From Burkholderiales bacterium (GTDB lineage: Bacteria; Pseudomonadota; Gammaproteobacteria; Burkholderiales; SG8-39), in contig JADLAV010000052.1 in the NCBI GenBank assembly GCA_020848075.1, positions 83,611 through 147,610 on the forward strand: a stretch of DNA of 64,000 bases. The letters are read 5' to 3'. The notes below the pieces were generated by a model. The model made no database searches, was not told the DNA's origin, and was given only the letters and a program-made list of their open reading frames with translations. Each line of letters begins with the position of its first letter. Position 1 is the stretch's first letter. Below, piece after piece: positions 54,066 through 62,215 of the stretch. A program made the translations under genes and the position numbers.

Positions 54066-54983
54066 TCACTTGGAGTGCTTCTTGATCGCGAGGCGGATCT
54101 CCTCGATCGCGCGCTCGATCTCGTCGTCGGTCAGGTAGCCCGGGGCGGCCGGCGGGGTCGTCTTCTGGAACTGCTGCACGGTGCTCTTGTACTCGCGCTC
54201 GTGCATCGTCACGGTCGAGATCGAGGTCGGGGCATCGCCGGCGAGCTCGTTCACCCACGTCATCGCGACCACGGACAGGTTGTCGCCCTCGCGTCCCGCC
54301 CGCGTCTCGGCCATGTCCATCAGCTTCGGCATCGCCGCCGCGGCGTCGGAGCGCAGGAGCTCCTCGCAGATCAACTTCGAGCTGAGCGCACCCCAGAACC
54401 CGTCGGTGCAGAGGATGAGGACGTCGCCGTGATTCAGCCCGACGCGGCGCGAGAGATCGACCTTGGGTACCGACATCTGCCCGAGGCAGTTGAAGATCTT
54501 GTTGCGGTCCGGATGCGCGGCCACCGCCTCCTCGCGGATGCGGCCGGTGTCGACCAGCATCTGCACCCGCGAATGGTCCTTGGTCTGGTTCTCGACGCGG
54601 CCCTCGCGCACGTGATAGAGCCGCGAGTCGCCGACGTGCGCCCAGTGCGCGATCCCGTCCTGCACGATGCACGCTACGCAGGTCGTGCGCGGCGTCTCGA
54701 GCAGGTTGCGCTGGTTCGCGTAATCGATGATCGCGTGGTGCGCGCTCGTGATCGAGCCGAGCAGGAAGCGGAACGGGTCCTCGAGCCGCGGCGTCGCCTC
54801 GCGCTGGAAGGCCTCGACGATGAACTGGGTGGCGATCTGCGCCGCCACCTCCCCGTGCAGGTGGCCGCCCATGCCGTCGGCCACGATCATGGCCAGGCAG
54901 TCCCGGGTGTACACGTGCGCGATCCGGTCCTGGTTCATCTTGCGCGGACCCTGCCGGCTGTCCTGATAAATCGAGAATCTCAT
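54066..54983 (-). CDS. PP2C-type protein serine/threonine phosphatase
   Basis: The 305-residue metal-dependent phosphatase has the PP2C motifs KMNQDRIAHVYT, IVADGMGGHLHGEVAA, AHWAHVGDSRLYHVREG, LILCTDGFWGALSS and GREGDNLSVVAM, giving the expected metal-binding aspartates. A C-terminal tail of about 55 residues (EYKSTVQQFQKTTPPAAP and a lysine-rich end) follows. It lies 25 bp after a Ser/Thr kinase gene and should reverse its phosphorylations. This kinase-phosphatase pair beside rph is a recurring betaproteobacterial arrangement. Confidence 0.94.
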   Translation of the reverse strand: MRFSIYQDSRQGPRKMNQDRIAHVYTRDCLAMIVADGMGGHLHGEVAAQIATQFIVEAFQREATPRLEDPFRFLLGSITSAHHAIIDYANQRNLLETPRTTCVACIVQDGIAHWAHVGDSRLYHVREGRVENQTKDHSRVQMLVDTGRIREEAVAAHPDRNKIFNCLGQMSVPKVDLSRRVGLNHGDVLILCTDGFWGALSSKLICEELLRSDAAAAMPKLMDMAETRAGREGDNLSVVAMTWVNELAGDAPTSISTVTMHEREYKSTVQQFQKTTPPAAPGYLTDDEIERAIEEIRLAIKKHSK

Positions 54984-55008
54984 CGCGCTCCGCCCCCAGT
55001 GGCGCCGC

Positions 55009-55965
55009 TCAGGCGGCCGACTTGCGCGCGAGCTTGAGCAGCGTCCCGCGCAGCGAGGATACGAACGACTTGCGGCGCGGCGTCTCCGGATCGCGCTCGC
55101 GCAGCAGCACCTTCTGCAGCGCGAGCACGCTCTGCGGCCGCTTCATGTGGTCGAGCTGCAGGCACCAGTCGATGGTCTCGAGCAGCTGGTCGGAATACCT
55201 GCTGCCGAAGAGCTTCGTCGCCGAAACGTAGCGATCCTTGTCCACGCGCAGATCGGCCGCCTGCGGCGCCGCGCCGGCGATGCACGCGAAGATGCTCGCG
55301 CCGACCGAGTAGATGTCGGTCCACGGCCCGAGCAGCTCGCGGTTCTTGTAGTGCTCCGGCGAGGCGAAGCCGGGCGTGTACATCGGATTCAGCTTGAAGC
55401 CCTCGGCCGTGAGCGTCTGGCGCGCCGCGCCGAAGTCGATCAGCACCGGCGTGCCGTCGTTGCGCACGTAGATGTTCGCCGGCTTGATGTCGAGATGCAG
55501 CAGCTTGTTGAGATGGACCTCGCGCAGCCCGTTCAAGAGCAGCGTGAAGATCCGGCGGATGAAGTTCTCCTTGATCGCGCCGCGGCGCGCCTGGATGTGC
55601 TCCTGCAGCGTTCTGCCGCGCTCGTAGCGCATCACGAGGTAGACCGTCTCGTTCGCCCGGAAGAAGTTGAGCACTCGCACCAGGTTCGGATGCGACAGCC
55701 GCGCGAGCGCCCGCCCCTCCTCGAAGAAGCACTTCATGCCGTAGCGAAAGGTGGCGAGGTTGTCCTCGGCGATCGAGGGCAGCACGTCGCCCTCGCGCCG
55801 CAGCGCGAGCGAGCTCGGCAGGTACTCCTTGATCGCCACCGGCTGATCGGCCTCGTCGTGCGCGAGATAGACGATCGAGAAGCCGCCGCACGAGAGCATC
55901 TTGGTGATGCGGTAGCTCTGCAGCTGGTAGCCGTCGGGCAGCGGAACGTTCGCCTGGTTCGCCAT
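55009..55965 (-). CDS. Hanks-type serine/threonine protein kinase
   Basis: The 318-residue cytoplasmic kinase has a glycine loop LSCGGFSIVYLAHDEA, the ATP lysine VAIKEYLPS, the catalytic loop LLHLDIKPANIYV, the metal loop LIDFGAARQTL and the activation end YTPGFASPEHY. The first glycine of the loop is CGG, a shortened G-x-G. No membrane segment or PASTA domain is visible; a short basic tail ends the protein. It is co-oriented with the PP2C gene and divergent from yicC. Confidence 0.94.
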   Translation of the reverse strand: MANQANVPLPDGYQLQSYRITKMLSCGGFSIVYLAHDEADQPVAIKEYLPSSLALRREGDVLPSIAEDNLATFRYGMKCFFEEGRALARLSHPNLVRVLNFFRANETVYLVMRYERGRTLQEHIQARRGAIKENFIRRIFTLLLNGLREVHLNKLLHLDIKPANIYVRNDGTPVLIDFGAARQTLTAEGFKLNPMYTPGFASPEHYKNRELLGPWTDIYSVGASIFACIAGAAPQAADLRVDKDRYVSATKLFGSRYSDQLLETIDWCLQLDHMKRPQSVLALQKVLLRERDPETPRRKSFVSSLRGTLLKLARKSAA

Positions 55966-56255
55966 CGCGCGGGCTCACCAGAGCGTGGTCTGGCGGGCGG
56001 GCCCGGGCTGGCTGCCGCGATCGACCGCGCTGCCCGAGTCCCGGAGCGCACCCGGCAGCGAGCGCGCCCCCGGCGACACCCGGGCAGGCGATCGGACGGA
56101 CGGGGGTGTGACCAAGCGCGTGGACCGGCGCATGGACAAGCCGGCCTCGCAGGATATCCGGGCTAGAATAGTGGCCTCCGCGGCGGATTGTCTGAGTTTG
56201 ACACGCCGATGTAAAGCGGAGCGACCGCGCTTCCGACAACACCTCCACGCGCACC
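55966..56255. other. Divergent promoter region between the kinase and yicC
   Basis: This 290-bp gap should hold promoters for both directions. A perfect TTGACA lies at 56198-56203 but no matching -10 follows it, and a TAGAAT at 56164-56169 has no -35. No gene is visible. Confidence 0.4.
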
Positions 56256-57122
56256 ATGATCAAGAGCATGACGGGCTACGCAGCGGTGACCCGGGAGCTC
56301 GCCCGCGGCGTGCTGCAGCTCGAGCTGAAGAGCGTGAACGGCCGCTACCTCGACATCCAGTTCCGGATGGCCGAGGACCTGCGCGCCGCCGAGCCGCAGC
56401 TGCGCGAGCTCGTCTCCGCTTCCGTGTCCCGCGGGAAAGTCGACTGCCGCGCGTCGTTCGCCGGCGCGCCGCTCGCGGGCGGCGGCGCCAGCCTGGACGC
56501 CGAACAGCTCGCCCGCCTGGGACGGCTCGCGCAAGAGGTGCGCGCCGCGATCCCGGATGCGCAGCCGCTGCGGGTGTCGGAGGTGCTGCACTGGCCCGGC
56601 GTGCTCAGCGAGGACGGCAGCGCGGCGACCGAGCTGCGCGACGCCACGCTCGCCGCGACGCGGGACGCGCTCGCCGAGCTCGACGCATCGCGCGCCCGCG
56701 AGGGCGCGAAGCTCGCCAGGATGATCCGGGAGCGCGTCGCGCGCATCCGCGGACGCCTCGGCGAGATCGGGCCGCTCGTGCCCCAGGCGATCGCCGCCTA
56801 CGAGGAGAAGCTCGCCGCGAAGCTGCGCGAGGCGCTGGCGAGCGCCGACGAGGAGCGCATCCGGCAGGAGATCGCCGTCTTCGGCGTGCGCATCGACGTC
56901 GCCGAGGAGCTGTCGCGCCTCGCGGCCCATCTGGACGAGGTGGACCGCACGCTGTCCGCCGGCAGCCCGGCGGGCAAGCGGCTCGACTTCCTGATGCAGG
57001 AGCTCAACCGCGAGGCGAACACCCTCGGCTCGAAGTCGGTGTCGCGCGAGCTGTCCGCCGCGGCGCTCGACTTCAAGCTCGCCATCGAGCAGATGCGCGA
57101 GCAGGTGCAGAACCTCGAGTAA
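56256..57122 (+). CDS. yicC: YicC/YloC-family endoribonuclease
   Basis: The 288-residue protein starts MIKSMTGYAAVTRELARG, the family signature, and has LKSVNGRYLDIQFRM, DIAEELSRL-like RIDVAEELSRLAAHLDEVD, GKRLDFLMQELNREANTLGSK and the C-terminal ELSAAALDFKLAIEQMREQVQNLE (core DFKLAIEQMREQVQNLE). YicC acts on RNA and modulates decay of selected messages. It is the first gene of yicC-gmk-rpoZ-spoT. Confidence 0.95.
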   Translation: MIKSMTGYAAVTRELARGVLQLELKSVNGRYLDIQFRMAEDLRAAEPQLRELVSASVSRGKVDCRASFAGAPLAGGGASLDAEQLARLGRLAQEVRAAIPDAQPLRVSEVLHWPGVLSEDGSAATELRDATLAATRDALAELDASRAREGAKLARMIRERVARIRGRLGEIGPLVPQAIAAYEEKLAAKLREALASADEERIRQEIAVFGVRIDVAEELSRLAAHLDEVDRTLSAGSPAGKRLDFLMQELNREANTLGSKSVSRELSAAALDFKLAIEQMREQVQNLE

Positions 57123-57223
57123 TGCGCGATCCGCGACGCGCGCGCCGCGGATAGTGAATAATCCGCAGCACGGGCATCGTGCGTAGGGCACGATTCGCGA
57201 TCGACGATTCACGCTTCCACGCC

Positions 57224-57832
57224 ATGCAAGGCCTGCTCTTCATCGTCTCGGCGCCATCGGGCGCGGGCAAGTCCTCGCTCGTGAACGCCGGCCTCGCCGA
57301 CGACCCGAACCTCGTCCTGTCGATTTCGTACACGACGCGTGCGCCACGGCCTGGTGAGCAGGAGGGCCGCGAGTACCACTTCGTGGGCCGCGCCGCGTTC
57401 ATGCGGATGCTGGAGGCGGGCGAGTTCCTGGAGAGCGCCGAGGTCCACGGCAACCTGTACGCGACCTCGCAGAAGCAGATCGAGAACGCGCGCGCAGCGG
57501 GCCGCGACGTCGTGCTGGAAATCGACTGGCAGGGCGCGCAGCAGGTGCGCCGGGCCTTCCCGGATGCGGTGAGCATCTTCATCGTCGCCCCGTCGATGCA
57601 GGAACTGCGCCGGCGGCTGGTCGGCCGCGGCCAGGACCCGCCGGAGGTCATCCAGCGCCGGCTGAGCGCGGCCACGGACGAGATGAGCCATGCGGCCGAG
57701 TTCGATTATGTTATTATTAACAATAACTTCGACGAGGCGCGCCGAGAGCTGGCGGCAATCGTGCGGGCCTCGCGGCTGCGCATGGCGAGGCAGTGCGCGC
57801 TGCACCCCGAGATCTTCGACTCACGCGAATAG
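57224..57832 (+). CDS. gmk: Guanylate kinase
   Basis: The 202-residue enzyme converts GMP to GDP. It shows [19 protein letters not shown] (P-loop), [33 protein letters not shown] and [17 protein letters not shown]. The ATG at 57224 begins [11 protein letters not shown]. Its 3' part contains a very AT-rich patch (57705-57727), unlike the rest of the gene, encoding DYVIINNN. rpoZ follows after 8 bp. A GTG at 57179 would extend the N-terminus without support. Confidence 0.97.
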   Translation: MQGLLFIVSAPSGAGKSSLVNAGLADDPNLVLSISYTTRAPRPGEQEGREYHFVGRAAFMRMLEAGEFLESAEVHGNLYATSQKQIENARAAGRDVVLEIDWQGAQQVRRAFPDAVSIFIVAPSMQELRRRLVGRGQDPPEVIQRRLSAATDEMSHAAEFDYVIINNNFDEARRELAAIVRASRLRMARQCALHPEIFDSRE

Positions 57833-57840
57833 GACCCGAC

Positions 57841-58050
57841 ATGGCACGCATCACCGTGGACGATTGCCTGAAGAGAATCCCGAACCGCTTCCAGCTCACG
57901 CTCGCGGCAACCTACCGCGCGCGCCAGCTCGCGCAGGGCGGCACGCCGATGATCGAGACCTCGCGCGACAAGCCCACGGTGATCGCGCTGCGCGAGGTGG
58001 CCGCGGGCAAGGTGGGCCTGGAGATGCTGAACCGCGTCAACGTGAGCTGA
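57841..58050 (+). CDS. rpoZ: RNA polymerase omega subunit
   Basis: The 69-residue subunit helps assemble the beta-prime subunit and contributes to the ppGpp binding site. It starts [20 protein letters not shown] and has [32 protein letters not shown]. It is placed between gmk and spoT, its usual position, so the alarmone synthase and one part of its target are encoded side by side. Confidence 0.97.
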   Translation: MARITVDDCLKRIPNRFQLTLAATYRARQLAQGGTPMIETSRDKPTVIALREVAAGKVGLEMLNRVNVS

Positions 58051-58121
58051 GCATGCGTCCGGCCGGCGTCGGTCCGCGTCCGCGCTCGGCATGAGCGCCC
58101 GCGTCGCGCGGAGCTGTCCAC

Positions 58122-60362
58122 GTGGCCCTGGCCGGCAAAGGAAGCATCCACCGCCTGCGCCGGGCGGTTTCGCTCTTCGGCGGATCACGGCGCTCGGCTG
58201 AGCGCGATCGCCGGCGGGTCGCCGAGGCGTCCGCGCCACCGGCCGAGCACCGCGCGGGCGGGCTCGCCGAGCTGAAGTCCTCGGTTTCGAGCTACCTCAA
58301 GCAGGCGGATCTCGCCCGGCTGGAGGAGGCCTACAACTTCAGCGACCACGCGCATCGGGGCCAGTTCCGCAAGAGCGGCGAGCCGTACATCCAGCATCCG
58401 GTCGCCGTCGCGGAGATCCTGTCGCACTGGCAGCTCGACTCGCAGACGCTCGTCGCCGCCCTCCTGCACGACGTCCTCGAGGACACCGAGGTCGCGAAGG
58501 ACGACATCGCGCAGCGGTTCGGCAAGCCGGTCGCTGACCTCGTCGACGGCGTCTCGAAGCTCGACCGCATCGAGTTCCAGTCGGCGCAGGACGCGCAGGC
58601 CGAGAACTTCCGCAAGATGTTCCTCGCCATGGCGCGCGACGTGCGCGTCATCCTGATCAAGCTCGCCGACCGCCTCCACAACATGCGCACGCTGGACGCG
58701 GTGTCGCCCGCGCAGCGCCGGCGCGTCGCGCGCGAGACGCTCGACATCTACGCGCCGATCGCCAACCGGCTCGGTCTGGACGGGCTCTACCGCGAGCTGC
58801 AGGAGCTCGCGTTCAGGTACCTCTATCCCCTGCGCTACGCCACGCTCGCCAAGGCGGTCAAGGCCGCGCGCGGCAACCGCCGCGAGGTGGTCGGCAAGAT
58901 CATGGAGGCGATCCGGCAGAAGCTCGCCGGCTCCGACATCGAAGCCACCGTCACCGGCCGCGAGAAGCACATCTTCTCCATCTACAAGAAGATGGTCGAG
59001 AAGCGCCTGTCGTTCAGCGAGGTGCTGGACATCTACGGCTACCGCGTCGTGGTGAACGACATCCCGTCCTGCTACCTCGCGCTCGGCGCCTTGCACGCTC
59101 TCTACAAGCCCGTGCCCGGCAAGTTCAAGGACTACATCGCCATTCCCAAGATGAACGGCTACCAGTCCCTGCACACGTCGGTCATCGGGCCGTTCGGCAT
59201 GCCGCTCGAGGTGCAGATTCGCACGTGGGACATGCACCGGATCGCTGAGACCGGAGTCGCGTCGCACTGGGTGTACAAGGACGATCAGGCGACGCTCTTC
59301 GAGGTGCAGCAGCGCACGCACCGGTGGCTGCAATCGCTGGTCGAGATCCAGAACGCGAGCGGCGACCCCGCCGAGTTCCTCGAGCACATCAAGGTCGATC
59401 TGTTTCCGGAGGAAGTCTACGTCTTCACCCCGCGGGGCGAGATCAAGTCGCTGCCGCGCGGCGCGACGCCGGTCGACTTCGCCTACGCCGTGCATACCGA
59501 TGTCGGAAACCGCACGGTCGCGGCCAAAGTGAATTACGAGCTCGTCCCGCTGCGCACGGAGCTCAAGAACGGCGACCAGGTCGAGGTCATCACCGCAGCG
59601 CACGCCAACCCGAATCCGGCGTGGCTCTCCTACGTGAAGACCGGCAAGGCCCGCTCGCAGATCCGGCATTTCCTGAAGACGATGCAGTTCGAGGAATCGG
59701 CCGCGCTCGGCGAGCGCCTGCTCAACCAGGCGCTGCGCGGGCTGGGGACGGAGCCGGTCGGCATCGGGCCGGAGCGCTGGGACAGACTCGTGCGCGAAAC
59801 GGGCGCCCGCTCGCGCCAGGAGATCCTCGCCGACCTCGGGCTCGGCAAGCGCCTGCCGGCGATCGTCGCGCGCGAACTCCTCGCGCTCGCGGCCGAGTCG
59901 GAGGAGGGGCGGCCCGCCGGATCGATCGTGATCCGCGGATCCGAAGGCATGGCGGTGCAGTTCGCCAAGTGCTGCCGCCCGATCCCGGGCGACCCGATCA
60001 TCGGCTTCATCAAGAAGGGCCAGGGGCTGGTCGTGCACACGCACGACTGCCCGATCGCGGCCAAGTCGCGAACCGACCCCGAGAAGTGGATCGACGTCGA
60101 GTGGGATCCCGAGACCGACAAGATGTTCGACGTCGCGGTCAAGGTCACCGCCGCCAACCAGCGCGGCGTGCTCGCCAAGATCGCGGCGGCGATCGCGGAG
60201 GCAGGCTCGAACATCGACAACGTCAGCATGGACGAAGAGCGCGGCATGTACACCACGATGCAGTTCACCATCCAGGTGACGCGCCGCCAGCATCTCGCCC
60301 AGGTCATGCGCAGCCTGCGGCGCGTTCCCGAGGTCGTGCGCGTCGCGCGGCAACGGGACTGA
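58122..60362 (+). CDS. spoT: Bifunctional (p)ppGpp synthetase/hydrolase
   Basis: The 746-residue RSH protein governs the stringent response. The N-terminal HD hydrolase has DHAHRGQFRKSGEPYIQHP and VAALLHDVLEDTEV (His 116, Asp 117). The synthetase domain has GREKHIFSIYKKM, DIYGYRVVV and MPLEVQIRTWDMHRIAETG. TGS (VYVFTPRGEIKSLPRGATPV) and a C-terminal ACT domain follow. The start is GTG at 58122; the N-terminal 45 residues are basic and poorly conserved. The intact HD motif argues for both activities. Confidence 0.95.
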   Translation: MALAGKGSIHRLRRAVSLFGGSRRSAERDRRRVAEASAPPAEHRAGGLAELKSSVSSYLKQADLARLEEAYNFSDHAHRGQFRKSGEPYIQHPVAVAEILSHWQLDSQTLVAALLHDVLEDTEVAKDDIAQRFGKPVADLVDGVSKLDRIEFQSAQDAQAENFRKMFLAMARDVRVILIKLADRLHNMRTLDAVSPAQRRRVARETLDIYAPIANRLGLDGLYRELQELAFRYLYPLRYATLAKAVKAARGNRREVVGKIMEAIRQKLAGSDIEATVTGREKHIFSIYKKMVEKRLSFSEVLDIYGYRVVVNDIPSCYLALGALHALYKPVPGKFKDYIAIPKMNGYQSLHTSVIGPFGMPLEVQIRTWDMHRIAETGVASHWVYKDDQATLFEVQQRTHRWLQSLVEIQNASGDPAEFLEHIKVDLFPEEVYVFTPRGEIKSLPRGATPVDFAYAVHTDVGNRTVAAKVNYELVPLRTELKNGDQVEVITAAHANPNPAWLSYVKTGKARSQIRHFLKTMQFEESAALGERLLNQALRGLGTEPVGIGPERWDRLVRETGARSRQEILADLGLGKRLPAIVARELLALAAESEEGRPAGSIVIRGSEGMAVQFAKCCRPIPGDPIIGFIKKGQGLVVHTHDCPIAAKSRTDPEKWIDVEWDPETDKMFDVAVKVTAANQRGVLAKIAAAIAEAGSNIDNVSMDEERGMYTTMQFTIQVTRRQHLAQVMRSLRRVPEVVRVARQRD

Positions 60363-60410
60363 ATGCGCCGCCGGGGCGCGCGCGCATCGCCGGCGTCGTG
60401 GAGGGGGGGA

Positions 60411-61196
60411 ATGAAAATCATCGCCAACGGCAACCGCGTCAACTACGAGGTCGAGGGGAGCGGTCCCTGGATCACGCTGTCCCACTCGCTCGCCTGCAAC
60501 CTGCACATGTGGGACGAGCAGGCGGCGATTCTCGCGCGGCAGTTCAAGGTGCTGCGCTTCGACACGCGCGGCCACGGCGGCAGCGACGCCCCCGCCGGCG
60601 CGTACTCCCTCGAGATGCTCGCCGACGATCTGAAGGGCCTCTTCGATGCGCTCGGCGTCGAGCGCTCCCACTTCGTCGGCCTGTCGATGGGCGGCATGAT
60701 CGGCCAGGCGTTCGCGCTCAGATACCCCGGGGCGCTGCAAACGCTGGTGCTCGCGGACACGTCGAGCCGGTATCCGGCCGAGGCGGTCGCGGTGTGGGCC
60801 GACCGCATTCGAATCGCCGAGACGAAGGGCTTGGAGCCGCTCGTGCAGCCGACCCTCGAGCGATGGTTCACCGGGCCGTTCCGCAAGGCGAATCCGGGCA
60901 GGGTGCAGCGGGTCGCGGACATGATCCGCACGACGCCGGTCGCCGGGTACGTCGGCTGCTCGCAGTTCATCCCGAAGATCAACCTCTCGGCGCGGCTGCG
61001 CGAGATCGCCGCGCCAGGGCTCGTCATCGTCGGCGCGGAGGACACGGGCACGCCGGTGGCGATGGCGCGCGAGATCCACGAGAGCTATCCGGGCTCGGGA
61101 TTGGTCGTGATCCCGGCGGCCGCGCATCTCGCCAACATCGAGCAGCCCGAGGCGTTCAACGCCGCGCTCGCGGACTTCCTCGCGAGGCACCGCTGA
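60411..61196 (+). CDS. Alpha/beta-hydrolase, 3-oxoadipate enol-lactonase-like
   Basis: The 261-residue hydrolase has VLRFDTRGHGGSDAPAGAYS, the nucleophile elbow HFVGLSMGGMIGQAFAL, the late acid in VIVGAEDTGTPVAMA and the histidine in AAAHLANIEQPEAFNAAL. The ordering and lengths resemble PcaD, which opens the enol-lactone of the beta-ketoadipate route, but no other pca genes are visible, so the substrate is uncertain. The ATG at 60411 follows GAGGGGGG; it starts 48 bp after spoT. Confidence 0.85.
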   Translation: MKIIANGNRVNYEVEGSGPWITLSHSLACNLHMWDEQAAILARQFKVLRFDTRGHGGSDAPAGAYSLEMLADDLKGLFDALGVERSHFVGLSMGGMIGQAFALRYPGALQTLVLADTSSRYPAEAVAVWADRIRIAETKGLEPLVQPTLERWFTGPFRKANPGRVQRVADMIRTTPVAGYVGCSQFIPKINLSARLREIAAPGLVIVGAEDTGTPVAMAREIHESYPGSGLVVIPAAAHLANIEQPEAFNAALADFLARHR

Positions 61197-61308
61197 GCCG
61201 CGCGCCGGTCGGCGGCGGCATCTGATTCTTTGAGACTACCATCTTCACCCCGGAGGGACTTGATCGCATGTCTCCACTCCATCGTTTCTTCGCCTCCGGA
61301 GAGCGGCC

Positions 61309-62082
61309 GTGACCGCGCTCGGCGGACATCACGCAGTCGTGACCGGCGGCGCACGTGGCATAGGGGCGGCGATCGCCGCTGCGCTCGTTCGAGCCGGAGC
61401 CACGGTCACGCTGCTCGGGCGCGACGCCGCGCGGCTCGCGGAGCAGGTCGATGCGCTGGGCGGATCCGCGGTCGCGGACGCCGAGAGCTGCGACGTCGCC
61501 GACGAGCAGTCGGTCCAAGGCGCGTTCACCACGATCCGCGCACGGCATCCGAGCATCGACATCCTGGTGAACAACGCCGGGCAGGCGGGCAGCGCGCCGC
61601 TCGCCAAGACCGATCTTGCGCTCTGGAACCGGATGCTCGCCGTGAATCTGACCGGCACGTTCCTCTGCGCGCGCGAGGCCGTCCCCGCGATGGTCAAGCG
61701 CGGGCGAGGCCGGGTGGTGAACGTCGCGAGCACGGCCGGGCTCGTCGGCTACGGCTACGTCGCCGCCTATTGTGCGGCCAAGCACGGTGTGGTCGGGTTC
61801 ACCCGCGCCCTCGCGCTCGAGACGGCGAAGACCGGCGTGACGGTGAATGCCGTCTGTCCGGGATACACGGAAACCGACATCGTCCGGGAAGCCGTGGCGA
61901 ACATCATGCGCAAGACCGGCAAGACCGAGACCGAGGCGCGCGCTGCGCTCACCAGCCACAATCCGCAGGCCCGCCTCGTGCAGCCGGAGGAAGTGGCGAA
62001 CGCGGTGCTCTGGCTGTGCCTGCCGGGCACCGGCGCGATCACCGGCCAGGCCATTGCCGTGGCAGGGGGAGAGGTCATGTGA
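61309..62082 (+). CDS. Short-chain dehydrogenase/reductase
   Basis: The 257-residue NAD(P)-dependent enzyme has AVVTGGARGIGAAIAAAL (TGxxxGxG), DILVNNAGQAGSAP, the catalytic serine in VVNVASTAGLVGYGY and YCAAKHGVVGF (YxxxK in AAYCAAKH), and ends with GTGAITGQAIAVAGGEVM. It is a classical SDR of the 3-hydroxyacyl or acetoacetyl reductase type. The start is GTG at 61309. It lies 133 bp before the CoA ligase, and with it may belong to an aromatic-acid degradation route; the step cannot be fixed. Confidence 0.9.
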   Translation: MTALGGHHAVVTGGARGIGAAIAAALVRAGATVTLLGRDAARLAEQVDALGGSAVADAESCDVADEQSVQGAFTTIRARHPSIDILVNNAGQAGSAPLAKTDLALWNRMLAVNLTGTFLCAREAVPAMVKRGRGRVVNVASTAGLVGYGYVAAYCAAKHGVVGFTRALALETAKTGVTVNAVCPGYTETDIVREAVANIMRKTGKTETEARAALTSHNPQARLVQPEEVANAVLWLCLPGTGAITGQAIAVAGGEVM

Positions 62083-62215
62083 GTACCGGGAATGCATCCG
62101 CGATCCTGCGCATGGACGTGACGCGGCAGGCGCGAGCGGAGCATCCCGCCGTCGGTGCGCGCTGCGCCTTCGCAGGCGCCGCGGGTGGGGGCCAGAACTC
62201 GACGAGGAGGAGTGC

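Noticed and set aside
56198..56203. TTGACA upstream of yicC as a promoter
   Set aside because: No acceptable -10 at 16-19 bp; kept only as a remark.
58185..61190. 1001-codon minus-strand frame opposite spoT and the hydrolase
   Set aside because: It is the complement of spoT; no start context and no domain.
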